Source: Actinomycetes bacterium
GTDB lineage: Bacteria > Actinomycetota > Acidimicrobiia > Acidimicrobiales > RAAP-2
Length of the DNA stretch: 7,900 nt
Direction of reading: 5' to 3'
Assembly (NCBI GenBank): GCA_021787255.1
Contig: JAJYMD010000369.1
Span: 1-7,900, forward strand
In this document: positions 1 to 6,986 of the stretch, piece by piece
Position numbering within the stretch: the first letter of the stretch is position 1
Layout: each line of letters begins with the position of its first letter
The notes under the pieces: generated by a model
Databases searched by the model: none
Told to the model about the DNA's origin: nothing
Seen by the model: only the letters and a program-made list of their open reading frames with translations
Position numbers and translations under genes: made by a program

Positions 1-647
1 ACGCTCGCGTCGTCGGCCAGCCCTACCTCCTTATCATCCCCGGATCCAAGGCCACGATCGCCTACCTCGCGTGGATGCGCACCCGCGGCCTTGACCGAGC
101 CATCGGCTCGGTGGGCGGCGCGGTGCTGGGCATCTGCGCCGGCTACCAGATGCTCGGAGGCTCCCTGCACGATCCCGACGGCGTGGAGTCCTCCGATCCT
201 GCCGCCCTCGGGCTCTGCCTGCTGGACGCGTGCACGACCTTCCGGCGCGACAAGGTGACCAGGTGGCGCCGCGGGTACCTGTTCGGCCGACGAGCGAGCG
301 GCTACCAGATCCACCACGGTGTCGTGAAAGCCTCGGGGCCGCCGCTCGTCGAGCTCGACGACGGGCTCGACGACGGGCCCGACGGCCGGGTCGGCGACGG
401 TGCCACCGGCGCCACGCCAGCCGGGGGGATCGTCTGGGGCACCTCCCTGCACGGCCTGCTCGAGTCCGACGGGGCGAGGGCGGCGCTCCTCGAACGCGTC
501 GCACGCAAGGCTGGCAAGCGCATCGGCCACGGCGGGTCCTTCGAGGACGCCCGCCAGCAGCGGATCGACCGGCTGGCGGACGCCCTCGAAGCGCACGTGG
601 ACATCGGGGCGCTGGACCGGATCCTCGCCGACGGAGCCGCGCGGTGA
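1..647 (+). CDS. cobQ: Cobyric acid synthase CobQ, C-terminal part (5' end outside window)
   Basis: CobQ uses glutamine and ATP to amidate four peripheral carboxylates (b, d, e, g) of adenosylcobyrinic acid a,c-diamide, giving adenosylcobyric acid; it is cytoplasmic. Only the last 214 residues are present, reading in frame from base 3. They cover most of the C-terminal class I glutamine amidotransferase domain. The entry motif LIIPGSKATI is followed by the nucleophile elbow LGICAGYQMLGG, with the catalytic Cys at 135-137. Next come GYQIHHG, typical of CobQ, and GTSLHGLLES, with the catalytic His at 450-452. The tail RLADALEAHVD is the usual CobQ ending before the terminal helix. Family members are about 480-510 residues, so the N-terminal synthetase domain lies upstream. 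GICAG replaces the more usual GICGG. An Asp/Gly-rich insertion sits between GYQIHHG and GTSLHG. The stop TGA (645-647) overlaps the next start. CobB/CbiA is less likely because the GYQIHHG and tail motifs fit CobQ. Confidence 0.95.
   Translation, partial: ARVVGQPYLLIIPGSKATIAYLAWMRTRGLDRAIGSVGGAVLGICAGYQMLGGSLHDPDGVESSDPAALGLCLLDACTTFRRDKVTRWRRGYLFGRRASGYQIHHGVVKASGPPLVELDDGLDDGPDGRVGDGATGATPAGGIVWGTSLHGLLESDGARAALLERVARKAGKRIGHGGSFEDARQQRIDRLADALEAHVDIGALDRILADGAAR
354..389 (+). repeat. 12-base tandem repeat inside cobQ coding an Asp/Gly-rich loop
   Basis: Two exact copies of ctcgacgacggg (354-365 and 366-377) are followed by a degenerate third unit (378-389). The unit is a multiple of three, so the frame is kept. 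It encodes LDDG-LDDG-PDGR in a loop between the GYQIHHG and GTSLHG motifs of the amidotransferase domain. It probably arose by local slippage and is tolerated in a surface loop; no function is implied. Confidence 0.7.
633..636 (+). promoter_or_regulatory. Shine-Dalgarno site for the FhuF-like gene
   Basis: GGAG lies seven bases before the GTG at 644, inside the end of cobQ. It supports GTG 644 as the start, which also gives the GTGA overlap with the cobQ stop. Confidence 0.5.
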
Positions 648-1381
648 TCGTCGGCGTTGCCGACGTGCACGACGTGGACGACGTGCTCGAGGCCGTCGCG
701 GCCCGGGTGGGCCACCTGCGGGCGTCGACCGGTGAGGTGCCCGAGGAAGAGGAAGGCTGGCTCGACTGCGACGCCGTCGGCGCGGCGGACCTCGATGCGG
801 CGATCAGCGGCTCGGGGGCGACCGGGACCGGCGAGCGCCGGGTGGCGGCCTCCCTCTTGGTCCAGTCCTACGCGTACCGCATCGCGGCGCCGAGCCTCGC
901 GGCCTACGCCGTCGGCCTGCCCTGGCCGTCGCCGGAGGCCGCCGCCACCTCGGTGCGTCTCGTCGGCGGAAAGGCGCGAGCGCTGTGCTTCCGGGTTGGC
1001 GCGCTGGGGGAAGCGGGCGACGTCGAGTCGCTGGTGGACGCGGCGTTCAGCTCCCACCTCGTCCCGTTCGTCTCGACGGCCCGAGCGTCGCAGCGACTGG
1101 GTGCACGCCTGGTCTGGTCCAACGTCGCCGCCTCGTGCGCCGCCGCGTTCCGAGCGGTCGAGGGCTCGGCGCGCGAGCGCGGCGACCTCGCCGAACGGTC
1201 GGCGATCCGTCGCCGCGCGGCGGAGCTGTTCGAGCACGCGCGCTGGCTGGCCGGCACCGGCCGGTTCGCCGCCTCGAGCGCCGACTGGCGATGGGAGCGG
1301 TCCGCGTGCTGCCTGTGGTACCGCACGTCGGGGGGCCGCACCTGCGAGGGGTGCAGCCTCCGGCACGAGGAGGGTGCGTGA
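644..1381 (+). CDS. FhuF-like (2Fe-2S) protein within the cob operon
   Basis: A 245-residue protein from GTG 644, overlapping the cobQ stop by four bases. The C-terminus carries four cysteines spaced C-C-x10-C-x2-C (Cys222, Cys223, Cys234, Cys237). This is the unusual 2Fe-2S ligand pattern that defines FhuF, the ferric-siderophore reductase of Escherichia coli. Upstream parts also fit the family: a helical segment AASLLVQSYAYRIAAPSLAA (about residues 67-86) and LVWSNVAAS (from residue 156), resembling the FhuF 'LLWGNVAS' segment. There is no signal peptide or membrane segment, so it should be cytoplasmic. FhuF proteins transfer one electron to a bound ferric complex. Here the gene is locked between cobQ and cobN with overlaps on both sides and no siderophore gene in view, which points to a role in B12 synthesis or metal handling. 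Reduction of Co(II) in the corrin is an inference, not shown. The N-terminal 60 residues are acidic and not recognised. The iron-sulfur call is strong; the physiological role is open. Confidence 0.82.
   Translation: MIVGVADVHDVDDVLEAVAARVGHLRASTGEVPEEEEGWLDCDAVGAADLDAAISGSGATGTGERRVAASLLVQSYAYRIAAPSLAAYAVGLPWPSPEAAATSVRLVGGKARALCFRVGALGEAGDVESLVDAAFSSHLVPFVSTARASQRLGARLVWSNVAASCAAAFRAVEGSARERGDLAERSAIRRRAAELFEHARWLAGTGRFAASSADWRWERSACCLWYRTSGGRTCEGCSLRHEEGA
1367..1374 (+). promoter_or_regulatory. Strong Shine-Dalgarno site for cobN
   Basis: GAGGAGGG lies just before the GTG at 1378, within the last codons of the FhuF-like gene. The AGGAGG core leaves four bases to the start. It fixes the cobN start at 1378 and suggests that ribosomes can load independently here as well as by coupling. 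Confidence 0.7.
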
Positions 1382-4300
1382 GCGCGCCTGGGGAGCCGAC
1401 CGCAGGTCGGATCCACGTGATCGTGTCCACCGACACCGACCTGCTCGCGCTGCGCACCGCCGTCGAGGGCCTCCCGGACGGCTTCCCGGCGGTCACCGCC
1501 GCGACGACCTGGGCACCGGATCCGATCGGCGACCTCGACGACGTGAGCTGCGTCCTGGTCCGGCTCCTCGGGGGACGGCGGGCATGGCCCGAGGGGTTCG
1601 AACGGCTGCGCGTCGAGTGCACACGGCGGGGGGTGGCGCTCCTGGCCTTCGCCGGCGAAGCGGTCCCCGACGCGGAGCTGACCGCCGCCTCCAGCGTGCC
1701 GAGCGCCACCATCACCGAGGCGTTCGCCTACCTGGTGCACGGAGGCCCGGCCAACCTCGGGAACTTCCTGCGCTTCGTCGCCGACACGGTCTTCTTCGAC
1801 GGGTGGGGCTTCGAGCCGCCCAGCCCCGTGCCTGCGTACGGAGTCTGGCGCGAGCCGGACCCGGCAGGGACCGGCCCGGTGGTCGCCGTCGTCTTCTACC
1901 GCGCCCACCTGGTCGCCGGGAACACGCAGTTCATCGACGATCTGTGTGCGGCGATCGGCGCGGCGGGCGGGCGGCCCCTCGCGCTGTGGTGCTACTCGCT
2001 TCGCGACCAGGCTGCGAGACCCATCGTCGAGATCCTCCGCCGCCACGGTGCCAGAGCCCTCGTCACCACGGTCCTCGCCGCCGGCGGCGCGGCCGCTGCG
2101 GCCGGGACCCCCGGCGCCCGTGGTGGGCTCGAGGGCGAGGGGTGGGACGTCTCGGACCTGGCGGAGCTGGACATCCCGATCGTCCAGGCCCCCTCGGCCG
2201 GGCGTTCGAGCGAGGAGTGGGCGGCGTCCGCTGCGGGGCTCGGCCCCTACGACGTCACCTCGGGGGTCGCGATCCCCGAGCTCGACGGGCGGATCATCGC
2301 CCCCGCGTTCGCGTTCAGCGAGGTCGTCGACGACGGGGACCAGCTCGGCACGAGCGTCCGCGCGTACAGGAGCGTCCCGGACCGCGCCGCCAGGGTCGCC
2401 GCTCTGGCGGTCCGGCTGGCCGCCTTGGGCGCCAAGGCGCCCTCCAACCGGCGGGTCGCGATCGTCCTCTCCGCCTATCCGACGAAGCGGAGCCGGCTCG
2501 GGAACGCGGTCGGCCTGGACACCCCCGCGTCGGCGCTCGCCATCCTGGACGCGCTCTCGGACGCGGGCTATCGGGTCGAGGCGCGGCCGCGCGACGGCGA
2601 CGCCTTGATGGCCGCGCTGGCCGACGGGCTCACCTACGACGCCGAAGACCTCACGGACGCGCAGCTCGACATGGCCGTCGGCGGCATGCCGGTCGGGAGA
2701 TACTGCGAGTGGTTCGCCACCCTTCCCGACAGCGCGAGGGAGGAGCTCGAGTCCGTGTGGGGGCCGCCCCCGGGACGCCAGCGGGTCCACGCGGGACAGC
2801 TCGTCTTCAGCGGCCTCGACCTCGGCAACGTGCTCGTCGCGATCCAACCCCCGCGCGGCTACGGCGACGACCCGGTAGCCGTCTACCACTCGCCGGCGCT
2901 GCCCCCCGCCCACCACTATCTCGCCTTCTATCGCTGGCTCGACGACGTCTGGGGCGCGGACGCGATCGTGCACCTGGGCAAGCACGGCACGCTCGAGTGG
3001 CTGCCCGGCAAGGCCGTCGGCCTGTCGGCCGGATGCTGGCCCGACGTCGCGCTCGGTGACGTGCCGCTCTTCTACCCCTTCGTGGTCAACGACCCCGGCG
3101 AGGGGACCCAGGCCAAGCGTCGGGGCCACGCGGTGGTCATCGACCACCTCATCCCTCCGATGACGCGCGCCGACACCTACGACGATCTCGCCCGGCTCGA
3201 GCAGATGTTCGACGAGCACGCCCAGCTCCAGTCGCTCGACCCCTCGAAGCTCCCCGCACTGCGCGAGCGGATCTGGGCGTTGCTGCGCGAGGCCAACCTC
3301 CACGAGGACCTCGGGCTGTCGGAGGTGCCGCTCGACGACCGGTTCGACGAGGTCGTCCTCGCGGTCGACGGCTACCTGTGCACCTTGAAGGACGCGCAGA
3401 TCCGTGGCGGGCTCCACGTCCTCGGGTCGGTGCCGGCAGGCGACACCCTCGTCGATCTGGTGCTCGCGATCACCCGCCTTCCCCAGGGCAGGGTGCCTTC
3501 GCTGCGGCACGAGGTGGCCTCGCAGCTGGGGCTCGACCCGGACGACCCGCTCCACCTCGACCGGATCGAACGGGAGTGCCGTTCGCGCGTGGTGGCGGCC
3601 GCCGCGAGAGGCTGGGTCGATGGTGCAGGGTCGCCGACCCTCGAGTGGGTCTGCGACTGGCTCGTTCCCGCCCTGCGCCGGGCCGGCGAGGAGATCGCCA
3701 ACCTGCTCGCGGGCCTCGACGGCCGCTACGTGCCGGCCGGGCCGGCCGGCGCGCTCACCCGAGGATGCGCCCATGTCCTTCCCACGGGCCGGAACTTCTA
3801 TTCGGTCGACCCGAAGGCGTTGCCGACGGAGCTCGCCTGGGAGGTCGGCAAGAAGCTCGCCGACGCCGTCCTTCTCCGTCACCTGGAAGAGGAGGGCCGC
3901 TACCCGGAGACGGTCGGTCTCGTCCTGTGGGGCACCGCCGCGATGCGCACCCAGGGGGACGACGTGGCCGAGGCCCTCGCGCTCCTCGGGGTCCGCCCGG
4001 TCTGGGAGGAGCGGTCGCGGCGCGTCGTCGGCCTCGAACCGGTTCCCCTGGTCGAGCTCGCGCGTCCCCGCATCGACGTCACCCTGCGCATCTCCGGGTT
4101 CTTCCGAGACGCCTTCCCTGCCATGGTCGAGCTCCTCGACGACGCCGTCGAGCTCGTCGCCGGGCTCGAGGAACCGCCGGCGCACAACTTCGTCCGGGCG
4201 CACGGCGCCGAGGACCCCAGGGTCTTCGGACCTGCGCCGGGTGGGTACGGCGTGGGCATCCTCTCGCTGCTGGAGGGCCGCAACTGGCGCTCCGACGAGG

Positions 4301-4932
4301 ACCTCGCCGCGGTGTACGTCTGCTGGTCGGGCTGGTCCTACGGCAGGAGAGGCTTCGCCCTGCCTGCCGTCGAGGCCATGCAGCGGCGCTTCGCGGCGAT
4401 CGACGTCGCAGTGAAGAACCAGGACAACCGTGAGCACGACATCTTCGACTCCGACGACTACCTCCAGGAGCACGGCGGGATGGTCGCCACCATCCGGTCG
4501 CTCACCGGACGGGACCCGAAGGCCTGGTTCGGCGACTCGGCCAACCCGGCTCGGCCGCTCGTCCGCTCCCTGGCCGAGGAGGCCGCCAGGGTGGTGAGGA
4601 CCAGGGTCGTCAACCCGAAGTGGCTCGAGGCCATGCGCCGGCACGGCTACAAGGGCGCGTTCGAGATGGCCGCCACCGTCGACTACCTGCTCGGCTACGA
4701 CGTCACCGCCCACGTCGCACAGCCGTGGATGTACGAACGAGTGGCCCAGGTCTACGTCGCAGATCCCGAGAACCGGGAGTTCCTCGAGCGTTCCAACCCC
4801 TGGGCGCTGCGCTCGATCGTCGAGCGGCTCTTCGAAGCCGAAGAGCGCGGCCGGTGGAAGCCCGACGGGGCGACCGACGAGATGCTGCGACGCGCGCTCT
4901 TGGAGGCCGACGGGTGGGAGGAGTCCCGGTGA
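1378..4932 (+). CDS. cobN: Cobaltochelatase large subunit CobN
   Basis: CobN is the corrin- and cobalt-binding subunit of the ATP-dependent cobaltochelatase. It converts hydrogenobyrinic acid a,c-diamide plus Co(II) to cob(II)yrinic acid a,c-diamide, driven by an AAA+/VWA partner. The 1184-residue length is close to the usual 1200-1300. Signatures in order: an N-terminal STDTDLLALR (from about residue 17); VVFYRAHLVAGNTQF (Tyr174-Arg175); HLGKHGTLEWLPGK (from His532), the hallmark of the CobN/BchH family; and NQDNREHDIFDSDDYLQEHG (from Asn1014), the conserved C-terminal motif with EHDIFDSDDY. The final segment WMYERVAQVYVADPENREFL is also typical. An Ala/Gly-rich insertion lies near residues 235-250. 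GTG 1378 is chosen because it gives the N-terminal family motif, has a strong Shine-Dalgarno site and forms a GTGA overlap with the preceding stop. The next gene begins at its stop in the same way. BchH/ChlH is less likely, given the surrounding cob genes and no bacteriochlorophyll genes. Confidence 0.97.
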   Translation: MSAPGEPTAGRIHVIVSTDTDLLALRTAVEGLPDGFPAVTAATTWAPDPIGDLDDVSCVLVRLLGGRRAWPEGFERLRVECTRRGVALLAFAGEAVPDAELTAASSVPSATITEAFAYLVHGGPANLGNFLRFVADTVFFDGWGFEPPSPVPAYGVWREPDPAGTGPVVAVVFYRAHLVAGNTQFIDDLCAAIGAAGGRPLALWCYSLRDQAARPIVEILRRHGARALVTTVLAAGGAAAAAGTPGARGGLEGEGWDVSDLAELDIPIVQAPSAGRSSEEWAASAAGLGPYDVTSGVAIPELDGRIIAPAFAFSEVVDDGDQLGTSVRAYRSVPDRAARVAALAVRLAALGAKAPSNRRVAIVLSAYPTKRSRLGNAVGLDTPASALAILDALSDAGYRVEARPRDGDALMAALADGLTYDAEDLTDAQLDMAVGGMPVGRYCEWFATLPDSAREELESVWGPPPGRQRVHAGQLVFSGLDLGNVLVAIQPPRGYGDDPVAVYHSPALPPAHHYLAFYRWLDDVWGADAIVHLGKHGTLEWLPGKAVGLSAGCWPDVALGDVPLFYPFVVNDPGEGTQAKRRGHAVVIDHLIPPMTRADTYDDLARLEQMFDEHAQLQSLDPSKLPALRERIWALLREANLHEDLGLSEVPLDDRFDEVVLAVDGYLCTLKDAQIRGGLHVLGSVPAGDTLVDLVLAITRLPQGRVPSLRHEVASQLGLDPDDPLHLDRIERECRSRVVAAAARGWVDGAGSPTLEWVCDWLVPALRRAGEEIANLLAGLDGRYVPAGPAGALTRGCAHVLPTGRNFYSVDPKALPTELAWEVGKKLADAVLLRHLEEEGRYPETVGLVLWGTAAMRTQGDDVAEALALLGVRPVWEERSRRVVGLEPVPLVELARPRIDVTLRISGFFRDAFPAMVELLDDAVELVAGLEEPPAHNFVRAHGAEDPRVFGPAPGGYGVGILSLLEGRNWRSDEDLAAVYVCWSGWSYGRRGFALPAVEAMQRRFAAIDVAVKNQDNREHDIFDSDDYLQEHGGMVATIRSLTGRDPKAWFGDSANPARPLVRSLAEEAARVVRTRVVNPKWLEAMRRHGYKGAFEMAATVDYLLGYDVTAHVAQPWMYERVAQVYVADPENREFLERSNPWALRSIVERLFEAEERGRWKPDGATDEMLRRALLEADGWEESR
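4916..4923 (+). promoter_or_regulatory. Shine-Dalgarno site for the AAA+/VWA chelatase gene
   Basis: GGGAGGAG, within the last cobN codons, has its GGAGG core seven bases before the GTG at 4929. It supports that start over any upstream in-frame codon, which would run deep into cobN. Confidence 0.65.
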
Positions 4933-6986
4933 GCTCGCACCTGCCGTTCTCTGCGGTGGTCGGCCAGGATGACGCGAAGCTGGCGCTGCTGCTGGCCGCG
5001 ATCGAGCCGAGGCTGGGCGGAGCGCTGCTGCGCGGTGACAAGGGCTCGGCCAAGACCACCCTTGCCAGGGGGCTTGCCGCGCTGCTGCCCGGGGGCGCGC
5101 CGTTCGTCGAGCTCCCCCTCGGGGCGAGCGAGGATCGTGTGGTCGGCGCGCTCGACGTCGCCGCGTTGCTCGAGTCCCGGGCGCACGCCTTGCGTCCAGG
5201 GTTGCTCGCGGCGGCGCACGGCGGCGTCCTCTACGTCGACGAGGTCAACCTCCTGCCCGACCACCTGGTCGACCTCCTCCTCGACGTGGCCGTCTCCGGC
5301 GTGAACCGCGTCGAGCGCGACGGGTTCTCCGAGACCCACCCTGCGCGCATCGTGCTGGTCGGGTCCATGAACCCCGAAGAGGGGGAGCTGCGCCCCCAGC
5401 TGCTCGACCGCTTCGGCCTGGCGGTCGACGTCAGAGCGCCCGCGGACCCTGTCGTGCGGGCGGAGATCGTGCGCCGACAGCTCGCCTTCGAGCAGAGCGG
5501 GGCATCCGACCTCGCCCAGGACGACCAGCTCCGTCGGGTGCTGGCCTCCGCTCACCCGGTGCCCTGCGACGAGGCGGTGATCTCCCTCGCGGCGGAGCTG
5601 GCGGTGACGGTCGGCGCCCAGGGGCTTCGAGCCGACCTCGCGCTGTGCCGCGCCGCCGGCGCCTTGGCCGCGCTCGAGGGCGCGCGCAGCGCGGGACCGG
5701 CGCACCTGCGCCGTGTGGCGCCGCTCGTCCTCGGTCACCGGCGTCGACGCGACCCCTTCGAGGCGGGCGGTGTCGCGTCCGACGAGCTCGCTTTGGCGAT
5801 CCAGCAGGTGCTCGGAGGCCCCGGAGCCTCAGAGGCTGCCGCAGGAGACGGACCCCCGCAAGCTGCGTCGCCAGGCGCCGTGCCGCGCACCGCCCTGCCA
5901 CAAGACGCCGTGCAGGACGCCATGCAGGACGCCATGCACCAGGAGGGCCCCGCACCGAAGCAGGATGCAGTGCGTGACCAGGAGGGCTCCTCACGACGGG
6001 ACGGGCTCGGAGCGCACGAAGCGGCGCGCTCCGACGGAGCGGGCCCGGAGGGCGGACCAGATGCGCCGGTGAGGGGCGAGCGGGGCGCCCGGGAGGTCCA
6101 GGTCGACGCACGCCAGCTTTCCGTGCAGCGGCTCGCTGCGGCAGGAGCGCGGCGCGAGCGAGGGGCGCTCGGAAGAGGCGCGCCGGCACCCGGAGGCGCC
6201 AGGGGACGGCTCGTCGGTCACGTGCCCCTCGGCGATCCCCGACAGCACGTCGACGGGGCGGCCACCGCCGTGGCCTACGTCGTCCGCAGCCTCGGGGGCC
6301 ACGAGGTCGACGCGGACCGAGAGGACCGCACCGAGGACGACCGGCCCGGCGCGCCGCCGCTCGCGCCGGAGGACCTGCGGGCCGCCGTGAGGGCCGAGCC
6401 GCAGGCGTCGCTGGTCATCGTCGCCGTCGACACCTCGGGCTCCATCGCCGCACGCCGGAGGCTCGACGCCGCGCGCGCCGCGGTCGTGTCGCTGCTCACC
6501 GACGCGTACCGGCGCAGGGACCGGGTCGCGATGGTGGCGTTCCGCGGCGAGTCGGCCGAGGTCGTGCTGCGGCCGACCGGCTCGATCGAGGTGGCGCGAG
6601 CACGCCTCGCCGAGCTCCGCAGTGGCGGGAGGACGCCGCTCGCGGCCGGGCTCGCGCAGGTCACGTCGCTCGTCCGGGCGGCGCAACGATCCGGTGGGCC
6701 TCGACCAGTGGTCGTGCTGGTCACGGACGGTCGGGCGACCGCGGGTGGCGACGACCCGCTGGCAGCTGCCGACGCAGCCGCCGGGGAGCTGGCGGCGACC
6801 GGGGTGCCGTGCCTCGTCGTGGACGCGGAGACTGGCCCGGCCCGCCTCGGCCTGGCCCGGTCGCTCGCGGCGAGGTTGTCTGCCGATTACGCGCTGCTCG
6901 AGGACATCGAAGCACCCGCGGCGGGAGCAGCGCTCGCCGAGGCGATCCGGGCTCGGGTGCTCGCGCCGTCGCCGGCAGTGGGCTGA
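4929..6986 (+). CDS. Fused ChlI/ChlD-type AAA+ and VWA protein, likely CobN partner
   Basis: A 685-residue single chain that should act as the ATP-driven motor for CobN. Residues 1 to about 245 form a ChlI/BchI-type AAA+ domain: VVGQDDAKLALLLAA at the start, Walker A GDKGSAKTT (Gly36-Thr44), Walker B GGVLYVDEVNLL (Asp104, Glu105), GSMNPEEGELRPQLLDRFG (ending at Gly163) and a helical lid. About residues 265-420 are a low-complexity linker rich in Ala, Asp, Gln, Gly and Arg. Then come a ChlD-like segment (GRLVGHVPLGD; PEDLRAAVR from Pro480) and a VWA domain with a complete metal-ion-dependent adhesion site: D501-T-S503-G-S505, Thr569 in GGRTPL, and Asp600 in LVTDGRA. In Mg-chelatase these parts are two proteins, I and D. 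Fused single-chain forms of 600-700 residues are known in actinobacteria, where they are annotated as magnesium chelatase. Overlap of its GTG with the cobN stop (GTGA) argues for cobalt insertion rather than magnesium. It is not the CobS/CobT pair of the Pseudomonas-type enzyme. Confidence 0.93.
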   Translation: MSSHLPFSAVVGQDDAKLALLLAAIEPRLGGALLRGDKGSAKTTLARGLAALLPGGAPFVELPLGASEDRVVGALDVAALLESRAHALRPGLLAAAHGGVLYVDEVNLLPDHLVDLLLDVAVSGVNRVERDGFSETHPARIVLVGSMNPEEGELRPQLLDRFGLAVDVRAPADPVVRAEIVRRQLAFEQSGASDLAQDDQLRRVLASAHPVPCDEAVISLAAELAVTVGAQGLRADLALCRAAGALAALEGARSAGPAHLRRVAPLVLGHRRRRDPFEAGGVASDELALAIQQVLGGPGASEAAAGDGPPQAASPGAVPRTALPQDAVQDAMQDAMHQEGPAPKQDAVRDQEGSSRRDGLGAHEAARSDGAGPEGGPDAPVRGERGAREVQVDARQLSVQRLAAAGARRERGALGRGAPAPGGARGRLVGHVPLGDPRQHVDGAATAVAYVVRSLGGHEVDADREDRTEDDRPGAPPLAPEDLRAAVRAEPQASLVIVAVDTSGSIAARRRLDAARAAVVSLLTDAYRRRDRVAMVAFRGESAEVVLRPTGSIEVARARLAELRSGGRTPLAAGLAQVTSLVRAAQRSGGPRPVVVLVTDGRATAGGDDPLAAADAAAGELAATGVPCLVVDAETGPARLGLARSLAARLSADYALLEDIEAPAAGAALAEAIRARVLAPSPAVG
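5904..5939 (+). repeat. Three 12-base tandem units in the linker of the AAA+/VWA gene
   Basis: Units at 5904-5915, 5916-5927 and 5928-5939 follow the pattern gacgcc(g/a)tgca(g/c). They encode DAVQ-DAMQ-DAMH (residues 326-337). A related peptide, QDAVRDQEG, follows a few residues later, and the 11-base word accaggagggc occurs at 5938-5948 and again, in the same frame, at 5977-5987. The region is an expanded, probably disordered interdomain linker. Confidence 0.8.

Noticed and set aside
657..3059. An 800-codon + strand frame overlapping the FhuF-like gene and cobN
   Set aside because: The translation is dominated by Arg, Pro, Ala and Ser, as expected of an out-of-frame reading of GC-rich genes, and it crosses a well-supported gene boundary.
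3731..3750. GC-only near-palindrome (repeated gccggcc words) that could fold as a hairpin
   Set aside because: It lies inside cobN, has no following T-run, and encodes an ordinary VPAGPAGA loop; such words are common at this GC content.
904..4713. A 1269-codon open frame on the minus strand, antisense to cobN and the end of the FhuF-like gene
   Set aside because: It mirrors a high-GC coding frame: with G or C at most third positions, stop codons become rare on the opposite strand. Its product is a featureless Arg/Gly/Asp/Val-rich sequence with no recognisable domain, while the + strand frame is unmistakable CobN.
4929..6986. Reading the AAA+/VWA gene as a magnesium chelatase for bacteriochlorophyll
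   Set aside because: It overlaps cobN and is followed by cobU and cobS; no bch genes are present, so a cobalt role is better supported.
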